Assembly (NCBI GenBank): GCA_041586615.1
Contig: JBFGZS010000002.1
Location: forward strand, 89,883-153,882
Direction of reading: 5' to 3'
Length of the DNA stretch: 64,000 nucleotides
Origin: Motiliproteus sp041586615
GTDB taxonomy: Bacteria; Pseudomonadota; Gammaproteobacteria; Pseudomonadales; Balneatricaceae
Below are positions 35,046 to 44,891 of this stretch, piece by piece (position 1 is the first letter of the stretch; every line of letters begins with the position of its first letter). The position numbers were made by a program, and so were the translations under genes. Below the pieces are notes generated by a model. The model did not search any database. It was not told the origin of the DNA and saw nothing but the letters and a program-made list of their open reading frames with translations.

Positions 35046-37229
35046 TTAAGCCTTATGAATTCGCCAGCAATTATGGATCTGAGGGCTACGCACAAAGTCC
35101 TTATCGATGGTCTGCGGGGTCATATCCTTCACCACCAACCCACTCAATGATTCCAAATCCATTTTGAAGCGGCGTAGGTTGTTGGAAAAAATCAATTCGC
35201 CTCCTTCTGCCAGCAACGCGACCGCCCCCTGAATGAGCCGTACATGATCGCGCTGAATATCCAGATCATCGCGCATCCGCTTGGAGTTAGAAAACGACGG
35301 CGGATCCATAAAAATCATATCAAAGCGCGCATCTTGCGCCGCAGCCTGATCAAGCCACTGAAAACAATCCGCCTGCACCACGCTATTGTGCGCCTCACTA
35401 AAACCATTCAGCGCCAAGTTCTTGCGCACCCAGTCTAAATACGTTCTGGACATATCCACGCTGGTGGTCGATCTTGCTCCGCCCTGCGCCGCATGTATCG
35501 TTGCACTGCCTGTATAACAAAATAAATTTAAGAAATGTTTGTTTTTGGCCTGCTTCTGGATCTGCAGCCGAATCGGTCGATGATCAAGAAACAGCCCGGT
35601 ATCCAGATAATCCCAGAGATTCACTAAAAACCGGCAACCCCCTTCCATCACTTGAATAAACTCACCGCGATCAGCCTGGCGCTGATATTGGGCCGTGCCG
35701 GACTGTCTGCGCCGCTGCTTCACCGCAATACGGGCGGGGTCGACACCCAGTGCACCTGGCAATATGGACAACAGCATATCCAGCCGATGCTGAGCCTTAT
35801 CCGGATCGATGGAAGAAGGCGCAGCGTACTCCTGCACATGGACCCAATCGGCATAGCGGTCTATCGCGACCGCATATTCAGGCATATCCGCATCATAAAC
35901 GCGATAGCAAGAAATATCCGAACGCCGCGCCCACTTCTCGAGTTGACGTAGGTTCTTTTTCAACCGGTTAGCAAACATTTCACCGCCGCTATCCAACACC
36001 GGGGCCTTCACGTCCTGCACATGGTCACCGCCATCACGGTAGAAGTTTTCTTCCTGAACGGCAAAGATCAGCAACTTGCTCGGGATTGCGCCATTAAACA
36101 ACTTGTATTGTTGCCGCGTCCGCAACCCTACAGCCTTGCCCAATTCGGGATTGCCGGTAAACACCCCCGCCGTCCAGCCCACAAAATGGCTTCGTAACGC
36201 ACTGCCAAGATGCTTATAGAGATAAATAACCACCGGCGCATCACTCAATCGCTCGCCGTAAGGCGGATTCGTAAGCAGTAAACCTTGCTCCAAGCCAGGC
36301 TTGTGCGTGAGCGGCTTCAATTCACTTAATTCCCGGCGCGACACCCTGACTAACGACTCGACGCCGGCGCTGCGAATATTACTGTCAGCAATAGCAATCG
36401 CCTCAGCATTGGCATCATAGCCATGCAGCTCAGCCTTACACGCGCGCACGCCGATATCACGCCGCTCTCGGGCCAATGCCAGCTCCTCCTGCCAGGCCTG
36501 ACTATCGTGCTGCGGCCAACGCTCAAAACCAAATTGATGGCGCGCTAAACCCGGGGCGATATCTGCGGCCATCAACGCGGCCTCGGTTAGCAGCGTGCCC
36601 GAACCACACATCGGATCAACAAAGGGCCGCCCCTGCGCCGCCAGCGCTGGCCAGCCACACCGATACAAAATGGCTGCAGCCAGATTCTCTTTTAACGGCG
36701 CCGCCCCCCCTTTGAGGCGATAGCCTCGCCGATGCAAACTGTCACCGGACAGATCGATGCTTAATTGCGCCACCCCCTTGTTCAGGTGCACATTGATGCG
36801 CAGGTCCGGCCCCTGCTTTTCGATCGAGGGCCGATTACCGGTCAGGCTGCGAATCTGGTCTACGACCGCATCCTTAACGCGCAAGGCACCAAAATGGGTG
36901 TTCTTAATACCGGGTCCGGTCCCATTAAAATCCACCAACAGCGTTCCAGTAGAACGCAAATGGTCCAGCCAATCAACCTGCTGAACCCCCTCATAAAGCT
37001 GATCAGAACTTGTCACATGAAAACGGGCAAGGGGTAACAACAGCCGGTTGGCTAGCCGCGACCATAAGCAAACACGGTAGGCATCGCGCAGGGTCGCATC
37101 AAACGCCACACCCGCAACAGTCAGCTTAAGGTTTTGCCCCCCCAACGTTTCAAGCTCGGTGTACAACAGCGACTCGATCCCTTTGGGACAAGTAGCAAAA
37201 AAACGGCGCAGACTGCCAGTCGTCGACAT
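35046..37229 (-). CDS. rlmL: 23S rRNA methyltransferase RlmKL
   Basis: 727-residue fusion of two methyltransferases acting on 23S rRNA (G2445 N2 by the RlmL half, G2069 N7 by the RlmK half; E. coli numbering). N-terminal THUMP domain (about 40-155), first Rossmann domain with 'PLKENLAAAIL', 'DPMCGSGTLLTEAA' and catalytic 'TNPPYGERL', second domain with 'LNLFCYTGSATIHAA' and 'DPPSFSNSKRM'. Full length compared with E. coli (702). Divergent from rmf, as in pseudomonads. Confidence 0.95.
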   Translation of the reverse strand: MSTTGSLRRFFATCPKGIESLLYTELETLGGQNLKLTVAGVAFDATLRDAYRVCLWSRLANRLLLPLARFHVTSSDQLYEGVQQVDWLDHLRSTGTLLVDFNGTGPGIKNTHFGALRVKDAVVDQIRSLTGNRPSIEKQGPDLRINVHLNKGVAQLSIDLSGDSLHRRGYRLKGGAAPLKENLAAAILYRCGWPALAAQGRPFVDPMCGSGTLLTEAALMAADIAPGLARHQFGFERWPQHDSQAWQEELALARERRDIGVRACKAELHGYDANAEAIAIADSNIRSAGVESLVRVSRRELSELKPLTHKPGLEQGLLLTNPPYGERLSDAPVVIYLYKHLGSALRSHFVGWTAGVFTGNPELGKAVGLRTRQQYKLFNGAIPSKLLIFAVQEENFYRDGGDHVQDVKAPVLDSGGEMFANRLKKNLRQLEKWARRSDISCYRVYDADMPEYAVAIDRYADWVHVQEYAAPSSIDPDKAQHRLDMLLSILPGALGVDPARIAVKQRRRQSGTAQYQRQADRGEFIQVMEGGCRFLVNLWDYLDTGLFLDHRPIRLQIQKQAKNKHFLNLFCYTGSATIHAAQGGARSTTSVDMSRTYLDWVRKNLALNGFSEAHNSVVQADCFQWLDQAAAQDARFDMIFMDPPSFSNSKRMRDDLDIQRDHVRLIQGAVALLAEGGELIFSNNLRRFKMDLESLSGLVVKDMTPQTIDKDFVRSPQIHNCWRIHKA

Positions 37230-37624
37230 GTCAATTTCTCAATTATAAAAAGGGCGAATAATAGCACCTATCGAGCCCCGCCTCCCAGTGCCCATCTTGC
37301 ACGCCACGCAAGACATGAATGGCCACTGAACAAATATCCGCATATTAATTTTTTTCAGGTAGCCATTCGACGCCAGCCGATCCACTTATCCAACTGTTTT
37401 TATACGGATTTTTCAAGAAAGCACACCACAAACCTCCGACTTAACCTCAATCAGTTAAAAATTGGTGATCGACAAAGCCCCGCAGAACAGCTACAAAGAA
37501 AGTGCGATACGTTGTTCTTAGATGGCAACCGGCGCATCTAGCCGGCACCAATCATCTAGCCGTCACCAACCATCGTTGCAAGTAGACCGAGTAAAGACCA
37601 AAAAAACCTACGAGGCTATTGTGA
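37230..37624. other. Divergent rlmL-rmf intergenic region
   Basis: About 395 bases with no supported gene. It must hold the promoters of both genes. TAGCCGGCACCAATCA / TAGCCGTCACCAACCA at about 37541-37572 is a short imperfect tandem duplication. Confidence 0.4.
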
Positions 37625-37831
37625 ATGAAGAGACAGAAACGCGACTTAACCACCAGAGCCTATGCACGCGGATACCGCGTTGGCCTGTCAGGAAAATCCA
37701 GAGAGCTATGCCCTGCTGACGAGGGTGACGCCCGTCAAAATTGGATGGGAGGTTGGCGCCAGGGTCGTGCCGATTTTTGGGATGGTTACACGGGAGTAGC
37801 AGCACTGCATTGTGCTCCCAGCGTTCCCTAA
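37625..37831 (+). CDS. rmf: Ribosome modulation factor
   Basis: 68-residue basic protein that dimerises 70S ribosomes into inactive 100S particles in stationary phase. 'MKRQKRD', 'RAYARGYRVGLSGKS', 'CP' and 'NWMGGWRQGRAD' align with Rmf of E. coli (55 residues) and pseudomonads. The C-terminal ~16 residues are an extension. GAGG lies twelve bases before the ATG, a long spacing that suggests modest translation. Confidence 0.93.
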   Translation: MKRQKRDLTTRAYARGYRVGLSGKSRELCPADEGDARQNWMGGWRQGRADFWDGYTGVAALHCAPSVP

Positions 37832-37859
37832 CCTTTTCTTTATTTATACACAGGAGTCA

Positions 37860-37881
37860 GAGGCCCGCGCTCGCGGGCCTC
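37860..37881. repeat. GC-rich hairpin between rmf and pyrD
   Basis: GAGGCCCGC-GCTC-GCGGGCCTC, nine-base perfect arms, 29 bases after rmf and 105 bases after the convergent pyrD stop. No T-run on either side, so a transcript-end structure rather than a standard terminator. Confidence 0.5.
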
Positions 37882-37985
37882 GCAAGTAAGCCCCGAGATC
37901 AGACCTCAGATCCATTCGTTCCAGGCGTACTTGGCAGCATCCCCCGTCAACCTCTGCGTCCAGACATACACCCTTAAGCAGACCT

Positions 37986-39011
37986 TCAGGCAGATTGCCG
38001 CTCAGCAAGGGCTTGCGCTGCTTCAGCTATCAGAGGTGGCCCACGATAAACAAAACCGGTATAGATTTGTACCAGCGAAGCGCCAGCCTCCAGCTTAGCT
38101 ACCGCCGAGAGGCCATCAAAAACCCCCCCCACACCAATAATTGGCACACTACCCGCCAAGGCCTGGGACAGACGATTAATAACGGTGGTAGAAGAGGCGC
38201 GCACAGGCCCGCCACTCAACCCACCGGCTTCATCGGCATGAGGGCTGCCAGCAACCCCATCACGCGACAACGTCGTATTGGTGGCGATAACGGCATCGAT
38301 CTCGTAACGCTGAAGCGACTGCGCAACCATATCAACCTCTTCCGGTGTCATATCGGGCGCAATTTTTACCGCAAGCGGTACGTAACGTCCGTAAAAGTCA
38401 GCAAGCTTTCGCTGCTCCCTCTTTAGAGCTCCCAGCAACGCATTCAGTGAGTCTCCAAATTGGAGGGAACGCAAGCCCGGGGTATTCGGTGACGAAACGT
38501 TCACGGCGATATAGCTCGCTCTGGTGTAGACCTTACGCATACAGTACAGGTAGTCATCCGTTGCCTGCTCCACAGGCGTATCAAAATTTTTACCAATATT
38601 GATACCTAAGATACCGTTATAGCGGCTTCGATCTACTTGGCGGATCAGATAATCCACACCACGGTTATTAAAGCCCATGCGGTTAATAATGGCCTGGTGC
38701 CCGGGGAGACGAAATAGGCGCGGCTTAGGGTTGCCTGGCTGAGGGCGCGGCGTTACGGTGCCGACCTCTATCGCGCCAAAGCCCAGGGCTGCAAGCCCAT
38801 CGATATGCTCACCGTTTTTATCCAGCCCGGCGGCTAAACCCACCGCGTTCGGGAACTCAAGTCCCATCACCGTCACGGGTGCTGCCACATTGCGACATAA
38901 CAACGACGAAACGCCGACTCGCTCCAAAAGGTCGATGGAGCGCATTGCCACTCCGTGGGACCGTTCAGGATCAAACCGAAATAACAGCGACCTGAAGTAA
39001 TCAAACGCCAT
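37986..39011 (-). CDS. pyrD: Dihydroorotate dehydrogenase (quinone), class 2
   Basis: 341 residues, membrane-associated FMN enzyme of pyrimidine synthesis. The N-terminal ~40 residues (LLFRFDPERSHGVA...) are the membrane/quinone domain of class 2. 'GLAAGLDKNGE', 'EVGTVTPRPQPGNPKPRLFR', 'NRMGFNN', catalytic Ser in 'NVSSPNTPGLR' and 'GVGGVFDG'. Downstream of gdhB and the DUF2835 gene. Confidence 0.97.
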   Translation of the reverse strand: MAFDYFRSLLFRFDPERSHGVAMRSIDLLERVGVSSLLCRNVAAPVTVMGLEFPNAVGLAAGLDKNGEHIDGLAALGFGAIEVGTVTPRPQPGNPKPRLFRLPGHQAIINRMGFNNRGVDYLIRQVDRSRYNGILGINIGKNFDTPVEQATDDYLYCMRKVYTRASYIAVNVSSPNTPGLRSLQFGDSLNALLGALKREQRKLADFYGRYVPLAVKIAPDMTPEEVDMVAQSLQRYEIDAVIATNTTLSRDGVAGSPHADEAGGLSGGPVRASSTTVINRLSQALAGSVPIIGVGGVFDGLSAVAKLEAGASLVQIYTGFVYRGPPLIAEAAQALAERQSA

Positions 39012-39076
39012 GGTGAACCTCCGCAGTAAAAAAATGAATCGATTATAGATCGAACCGCGGCCAAATAGACCGGACT

Positions 39077-39298
39077 TTATGTAATTTTTTCAATACGCTG
39101 GTAACGCCCCTGCGGGTCAAAATAGATTCTGAACTGGCCCTCAACCCCCGAACGGGTTACAAATTTTTGCAAAATATCGGCCGGAAAACGCACCCGCCGA
39201 CCATCTAGGGTTTCACACAACACAGTTTTAGCCGTACCTCGATACACTTTGATATACTCATCTGCCGGGACACAGATTTTCACAACAACTTCCGGCAT
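39077..39298 (-). CDS. DUF2835 family small protein
   Basis: 73 residues, function unknown. Conserved block 'EYIKVYRGTAKTV', 'DGRRVRFPADILQKFVT' and 'GVEGQFRIYFD' identify DUF2835, found mainly in gamma-proteobacteria. Predicted beta-rich soluble protein. Sixteen bases after gdhB and 65 before pyrD, so probably co-transcribed. Confidence 0.85.
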   Translation of the reverse strand: MPEVVVKICVPADEYIKVYRGTAKTVLCETLDGRRVRFPADILQKFVTRSGVEGQFRIYFDPQGRYQRIEKIT

Positions 39299-39314
39299 AG
39301 CCCTTCCTCACGAT

Positions 39315-42300
39315 TTATTCCTGCCCCTTGCCTGTCATTTCAGCCAAACTAGCCCCTCTGGCCAGATCAAACAACTCCCTAATTGCGACCGTAAACATCG
39401 AATAGTCCGGTGTCTCGGTGGCTTTTAAATCCGAGAGCATGGCCAGCCAGCGCCGCACTAAAATCTCATGCTCTTGCGACCAGCTGGAAAAACTTGCCTC
39501 GATATCCTCAGCGGCATCTTTACGGCCCAACACACCGGAGGCTATCGCACGCACCTGCCAATCGAGATCATCCCGGAAGGATTCGCGCGCCAGGGCCTGC
39601 CAGTGATTCTGAACATGAAGGTTGGCAATCTGACGCGAAAACCAGAACAGATCCAACCGCTCGCTTAGCGTGCAATAGGCAGTAACGGCCTTCTGTAACC
39701 CACATTCATTCGCCTGCGCAACTTCAATCATGCCCAGTGCAATATACAACCCTTCCGCATTCGCAACGGCGGCCGCCAGCGCTGGCGACACCCCTGCCTG
39801 CTGATAATAGTAAAAACGGTCCTGCCACTGTTGTGCCGGTGCTCCCTCCAGCCATTCACCCAGGTGCTCAGCCAGCTCAGCCAGCGGCGGGGTAAAACGC
39901 GCGACCTCTGCAGCCACATCCAATTCGCATCGACGGTTTCGCAGGAACCATCGACTGGCCCGCCTGATAAGCCGCTGCAACTCCATCAGCATGCGCAACT
40001 GTACATCCCCAGCCACCTGCCTATCCAGCGCTTCTACTTGCTGCTGCAAGCTATCAAATTGATAAATATCCCGAGCCAGCACATAGGCCCTGGCAATCAC
40101 ATCGGGTTCAGCACCGGTTGAAAGCTGCAGTCGATGCACATAGGTAATGCCCATTTGGTTCACTAACTTATTGGCTATCTGCGTCGCAATAATCTCTTTT
40201 CGTAGCCGGTGGGACTGTAACGGGCCAGGAAAACGCGCGGCCAATGAACGCGGAAAAGCTTGTGCGAGCGCTCTGGACATATAGGCGTCATCGGGGAGTG
40301 ACGAGTGAGCAAACGTCTCTTTCAAAACACCCTTGGTGTAGGAGATCAATAACGACAACTCCGGACGCGTAAGCGCGATACCACTGGCGGCCCTCTCAGC
40401 CAGAACCTCTTCGCTGGGCAAATACTCAAGCGATCGATCTAATTGCCCCTGATGCTCAAAGGCGTTGATCAACCGCTGGTATTCGCCCATTTTCTCGCGC
40501 GCCTGCTGCTGAGCCATGCTAATCGCCAGCGCCTGTTGATAGTTATTACTCAGTACCCGTTCGGCAACCGCATCAGTCATCGTTACCAACAAGCGGTTAC
40601 GCTGCTTAACGGTCATATCTCCTTCAGCAACGATTTGGTTGAGTAGTATTTTGATATTCACTTCATGATCTGAACAATCAACACCGCCGGCGTTATCAAT
40701 AAAATCGGTATTACAGGCGCCGCCGCGCATACCGTATTCGATCCGGGCCAACTGTGTTATACCCAAATTCCCCCCCTCTCCGACGACACGACTGCGCAAC
40801 GCGGTGGCATCAATGCGCAGATTGTCGTTCGCCTTGTCTCCAACATCGTTATGATTTTCGGCACTGCTTTTTATATACGTGCCGATCCCGCCATTCCAGA
40901 GTAAATCTACCGGTGCTTGCAGCAATGCGCTGATCAGCTCCGAGGGCGTCAGGCGCGTGGCCGTAATAGCAAAACACTGTTGCATTTGCGGGCTTATCAG
41001 CACCGTTTTCACTGCACGCGAAAACACACCACCACCGGCTGAAATCAGCGACACATCGTAGTCACCCCAACCCGAGCGCGGCAGGTCAAACAACCGTTTA
41101 CGCTCAACAACGCTGCTCGCTGAATCCGGAGCGGGGTCAATAAAGATATGCTGATGGTTAAACGCGGCCACCAGGCATATATGTTCCGATAACAACATCC
41201 CGTTACCAAACACATCGCCACTCATATCGCCGATACCCACAACACGAAAATCCGTGGTCCGCGTATCCAGCCCAAGCTCAAGAAAGTGCCGCTCTACCGA
41301 CAGCCACGCGCCCCGCGCGGTAATACCCATCTTTTTATGGTCATAGCCCTGACTCCCCCCCGAAGCAAAGGCATCATCCAGCCAGAAGCCATACTCACGC
41401 GCTATGGTATTGGCAATATCCGAAAACGTCGCCGTCCCCTTATCGGCGGCAACCACCAGATAGGGGTCATCACCATCGTGGCAGACCACATCATGGGGCT
41501 TAACGACTTCGGCGCCGTGGAGGTTGTCAGTAATATCCAGCAAGCCGCGAATGAAAATCTGATAGCACGCTACAGCCTCCGTCACTCGCTGGTCGCGGCT
41601 GGTACCCTCCGCAAGCAATTTCGGCACAAAGCCCCCTTTGGCACCCACCGGTACGATAACGGCATTTTTAACCTGCTGGGCTTTAACCAGCCCCAACACC
41701 TCTGTCCGATAATCTTCCAATCGGTCAGACCAACGTAAACCACCACGCGCAACGGGCCCGCCACGCAGATGGACCCCTTCAACCCGGGGTGAATACACAA
41801 ATATTTCATACATGGGCCTTGGCTTGGGTATATCCGCCAGCTGTCGCGGGGAGAATTTAAACGCGAGGTAGTCATGGGGCTGAAGCGCGAGACCAGTCAC
41901 ATCATGGGTTTCGGTCTGAAAATAATTGGTGCGCAATGTAGCCCTAATCAGATCGAGATAGCGGCGTATGATGCGGTCTTCCGTCAAACTGGGCACTGCG
42001 TCCAGCGCCGTTACAATGCTATCGTAACAGGCCTGCTCCGCCGCGCTATCGCGTTGGCGTGGATCAAATCTCGCAACAAACAGTTGAATCAGCATGCGGG
42101 CCATCGAAGCCTGGTGGGTCAGCGCGGCAGCTATCGCCTCCTGGCTAAAGTTAACGTTGATCTGCTTCATATAGGCGGCATAAGCGCGTAGTATCGCGAC
42201 ATCGCGCCAACTCAGCCGCGCGGCAAGCACCAGTCGGTTAAACGCATCGTTACCACACCGACCATTCCAAATCTGCTGAAATGCATCTTGAAACACCTGT

Positions 42301-44195
42301 TTGACACTGCGCAACTCGAACGCTTCCCCCGCCGAATGCTGTAGACTGAAATCATGAATCCAGATTCGTTGATCGTCCGCACAACGAATGGAATAAGGCC
42401 TCTCGTTGATGACCCGCAAGCCTAGGTTTTCCAACACCGGAATCACATCCGACAAGGGTATCGGATCCTGGAAGTGGAATAATTTGAGCTGCACAGACGT
42501 CCCGCTCTGCTCTAATGCTTGATAGAAGCTCATCGCCAGTGTCTGCTCCGGCCCAATGGCATCCATATGCTGAATATCAGTAACCGCCGTGCGCGGGCTA
42601 CAGTCATCACGGTAACTGGATGGAAACCCACGCCGGTAACGGTTAGCGAGTGCGATCCCCCGCTCTTCGCCGTGCGCTTCGATCAGGGCGTCCATTAAGA
42701 AATCGCTCCACGAACGCGCCGCATTAACGATACGCTTTTCAATGGCGCGGATATTATGAATGTTCTGAGGTGCGCCTTCATCGACATGAAGAATAAACTG
42801 GGTACGGGCCAAGATCGATTCTGAAAAATAGGTGCTGAACTCAACTTGTTTAGACCCCAGCTCTCGGGCAAGGATGTCTTGCACTCTTATACGAAAATCG
42901 GTGCTGTAGATATCCCGTGGTGCGTAGACCAGGCAGGAGTAATACCGGCCGAACTGATCGCGACGCAAGAACAACCTAACCTGACGTCGCTCGTGTATAT
43001 GCAGTATGCCAAGTGCGGTGGTGTACAGTTCATCGGCATCGATCTGAAATAAGTCATCTCGGGGGTATATTTCCAGAATCTGCTGCATCTCTTTCCAATC
43101 ATGGCTTCCGGCATGCAAACCGGCCCGCTTCAACACTTGATTGACCTTCAGGCGTACGACCGGAATCATGGTTGAACTTTGTATATACACGGTGGATGTG
43201 TAAAGCCCCAGATAACGACGCTCACCGGTGACCCGCCCCTTATCATTGAATTTTCGTAAAATAATATAATCAGGGTATGCGGGACGGTGCACCCGTGAGC
43301 GTGTCGGCGATTTACCAAAATTGAGCATCGATTCGATGGCTACAGGGAGCTTCTTTTCAACCGATAGTGATGAAACCAACGCATTACGGCTGTGCTCGGC
43401 CGACAGTTTGAGCAAGCCAAGCTCTTTCCCGGCGACCAAATCTAACTGCACAGCGTCACCGTTATGCGTCACACGGTACTCTTCATAACCAAGAAAGGTA
43501 AAGTTGTCACCAATGATCCAGCGCAAAAAATCCAGGCATTCCTGGCGATCGGCCTCAGCCAAGATGTTGTTATCGGCCTCAATCTCCAACAGATGGGCGT
43601 CAGCCTGCTGGCGCATCGCGACAAAATCATCGGTCACCAAGGCGACTTCCGCGAGTACCGCTTCAATATGCTCCGCGAGATCACGCAGCGCCTCTGGGTT
43701 GGTATGGCGATCGACCTCAAAGTAAATTAATGACTCGCGCGGCAGCTCACCTGCAGCAGAATTGGATTCCAAAACGTCCTGCAGCCGCTGCTCTTCATCG
43801 CGCTGAACGGCGACAATAGCATTCTGAATGGCATGTATGGTTAACCCACGGCGATTGAGCTCCATACGCACAGAGTCAATCAAAAAGGGCATATCAGACT
43901 GCAGCAAGACGATAACCGTATGCGTAGACTGCCACCCATTTGCTTCAAAGTCAGGATTAAAGACCCTCACTCGCGGCTTGCCCGCTTCGCGAATTTGCAT
44001 AAATTGCCAACACTCGAGTGTGGCACCGTACAAATCATCCAGTCGTCGCTCAGCAAGCTCTTCGGCGGAGACCGACGCATAATAAATACGCGCAAACTGA
44101 TGTACCCGCTCAGCGTCTATCTCAGGTAGTCGACGCTTTAACTCGTCATACAACGGCTCCAACAGGGTTTTGTGCGGGAGGTTACGGCTGGCCAT
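39315..44195 (-). CDS. gdhB: NAD-specific glutamate dehydrogenase, large (GDH-180 type)
   Basis: 1626 residues, the ~180 kDa class known from Pseudomonas, where arginine and glutamate catabolism use it to make 2-oxoglutarate and ammonia. The N-terminal half holds ACT-like regulatory regions ('LIDSVRMELNRRGLTIH'). The catalytic part contains 'GGPVARGGLRWSDR', 'GAKGGFV', 'GIGDMSGDVFGNG' and 'GGIGTYIKSS'. Full length with no break. Functionally linked to the TCA block upstream through 2-oxoglutarate. Confidence 0.96.
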   Translation of the reverse strand: MASRNLPHKTLLEPLYDELKRRLPEIDAERVHQFARIYYASVSAEELAERRLDDLYGATLECWQFMQIREAGKPRVRVFNPDFEANGWQSTHTVIVLLQSDMPFLIDSVRMELNRRGLTIHAIQNAIVAVQRDEEQRLQDVLESNSAAGELPRESLIYFEVDRHTNPEALRDLAEHIEAVLAEVALVTDDFVAMRQQADAHLLEIEADNNILAEADRQECLDFLRWIIGDNFTFLGYEEYRVTHNGDAVQLDLVAGKELGLLKLSAEHSRNALVSSLSVEKKLPVAIESMLNFGKSPTRSRVHRPAYPDYIILRKFNDKGRVTGERRYLGLYTSTVYIQSSTMIPVVRLKVNQVLKRAGLHAGSHDWKEMQQILEIYPRDDLFQIDADELYTTALGILHIHERRQVRLFLRRDQFGRYYSCLVYAPRDIYSTDFRIRVQDILARELGSKQVEFSTYFSESILARTQFILHVDEGAPQNIHNIRAIEKRIVNAARSWSDFLMDALIEAHGEERGIALANRYRRGFPSSYRDDCSPRTAVTDIQHMDAIGPEQTLAMSFYQALEQSGTSVQLKLFHFQDPIPLSDVIPVLENLGLRVINERPYSIRCADDQRIWIHDFSLQHSAGEAFELRSVKQVFQDAFQQIWNGRCGNDAFNRLVLAARLSWRDVAILRAYAAYMKQINVNFSQEAIAAALTHQASMARMLIQLFVARFDPRQRDSAAEQACYDSIVTALDAVPSLTEDRIIRRYLDLIRATLRTNYFQTETHDVTGLALQPHDYLAFKFSPRQLADIPKPRPMYEIFVYSPRVEGVHLRGGPVARGGLRWSDRLEDYRTEVLGLVKAQQVKNAVIVPVGAKGGFVPKLLAEGTSRDQRVTEAVACYQIFIRGLLDITDNLHGAEVVKPHDVVCHDGDDPYLVVAADKGTATFSDIANTIAREYGFWLDDAFASGGSQGYDHKKMGITARGAWLSVERHFLELGLDTRTTDFRVVGIGDMSGDVFGNGMLLSEHICLVAAFNHQHIFIDPAPDSASSVVERKRLFDLPRSGWGDYDVSLISAGGGVFSRAVKTVLISPQMQQCFAITATRLTPSELISALLQAPVDLLWNGGIGTYIKSSAENHNDVGDKANDNLRIDATALRSRVVGEGGNLGITQLARIEYGMRGGACNTDFIDNAGGVDCSDHEVNIKILLNQIVAEGDMTVKQRNRLLVTMTDAVAERVLSNNYQQALAISMAQQQAREKMGEYQRLINAFEHQGQLDRSLEYLPSEEVLAERAASGIALTRPELSLLISYTKGVLKETFAHSSLPDDAYMSRALAQAFPRSLAARFPGPLQSHRLRKEIIATQIANKLVNQMGITYVHRLQLSTGAEPDVIARAYVLARDIYQFDSLQQQVEALDRQVAGDVQLRMLMELQRLIRRASRWFLRNRRCELDVAAEVARFTPPLAELAEHLGEWLEGAPAQQWQDRFYYYQQAGVSPALAAAVANAEGLYIALGMIEVAQANECGLQKAVTAYCTLSERLDLFWFSRQIANLHVQNHWQALARESFRDDLDWQVRAIASGVLGRKDAAEDIEASFSSWSQEHEILVRRWLAMLSDLKATETPDYSMFTVAIRELFDLARGASLAEMTGKGQE

Positions 44196-44340
44196 CGGCG
44201 AAAACCCTCTGCTTGTCGTTATTGTTAGTGCGATGCAGTCTCGCCTGAGTATAGAACACTGCGATTAACCGCCAATCCGGTTTAATACCTGTCCTGACGA
44301 TGCGGTAGTCGGCAGAGATTTAAATAATAAGTGCGGTATG

Positions 44341-44394
44341 ATTAACCTGGCATCAACATACCGATCCATTCGGTCTTTTGATGACGACAAGGCC
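44341..44394 (+). repeat. 54-bp dispersed repeat, copy 1
   Basis: From ATTAACCTGGCATCAAC to GACGACAAGGCC; matches 59771-59824 in the same orientation with four differences. It lies in the 400-base gene-free gap between gdhB and the small ORF at 44598. Just after it, CCCATG/CATGGG (44393-44409) can pair. The rest of the gap shows nothing recognisable. Confidence 0.8.
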
Positions 44395-44597
44395 CATGGG
44401 CAGCATGGGCAGTCGGGAAGGGGTCAATGATGGAGTAAACCAATCAGAAGGGAGCTGACTTTCGCAGTCACGATTTGATCGTGCAGAGGTCGATGTGTAG
44501 AAGCGGGTGTGTAGAGGCGAAAGCTGCTGGTTTTGCAGTCAATCCGCCGGTTTGGGTGCCTCGCTACCACATTGATCGACTGCTCTAGGCATCCGGG

Positions 44598-44891
44598 CTA
44601 TTCGTCACCGTCCTCCGCGGGGTCTGCGGATTTTTTTTCTAAAAGCTCACGACTACGGCGCGCCACCTCTTCCGGTGAGGCCTTAAGTCTTGGCGTGCGG
44701 CCGGCCGCCGACGTTTCTGTCGTTAGCGCCTCACTTTCGAGCTGCTTCTCATACACTGAAAGCTGGCGCTTTTTCTTGGTCAAGCCCGCACGCTTCTGCG
44801 CTTTGTAATCTTCGTGATCAGCGCTCGGCACCGGCACCTTTGGCTTAACTAATAATCGCTTTAGGGATCGAACTTTTCTAACACGGGTCAT
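44598..44891 (-). CDS. Small highly charged protein downstream of the RbgA-like GTPase
   Basis: 97 residues, unrecognised family. Lys/Arg/Glu-rich with no hydrophobic core; 'KRQLSVYEKQLESEAL' looks helical, and 'SPEEVARRSRELLEKK' forms a second helix. The ATG at 44891 is chosen because GAGG lies six bases upstream; it overlaps the end of the GTPase gene by 14 bases, so it is translationally coupled. Charge and partner suggest a role around ribosome assembly, which is inference only. Confidence 0.6.
   Translation of the reverse strand: MTRVRKVRSLKRLLVKPKVPVPSADHEDYKAQKRAGLTKKKRQLSVYEKQLESEALTTETSAAGRTPRLKASPEEVARRSRELLEKKSADPAEDGDE

Noticed and set aside
37860..37881. Intrinsic terminator of rmf
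   Set aside because: Strong GC hairpin but no T-run on either strand; kept as a structure only.
44490..44560. tRNA-like stretch with a TTTGCAGTCAATCCGCC-type segment
   Set aside because: No cloverleaf could be formed; acceptor stem and T-loop consensus are missing.
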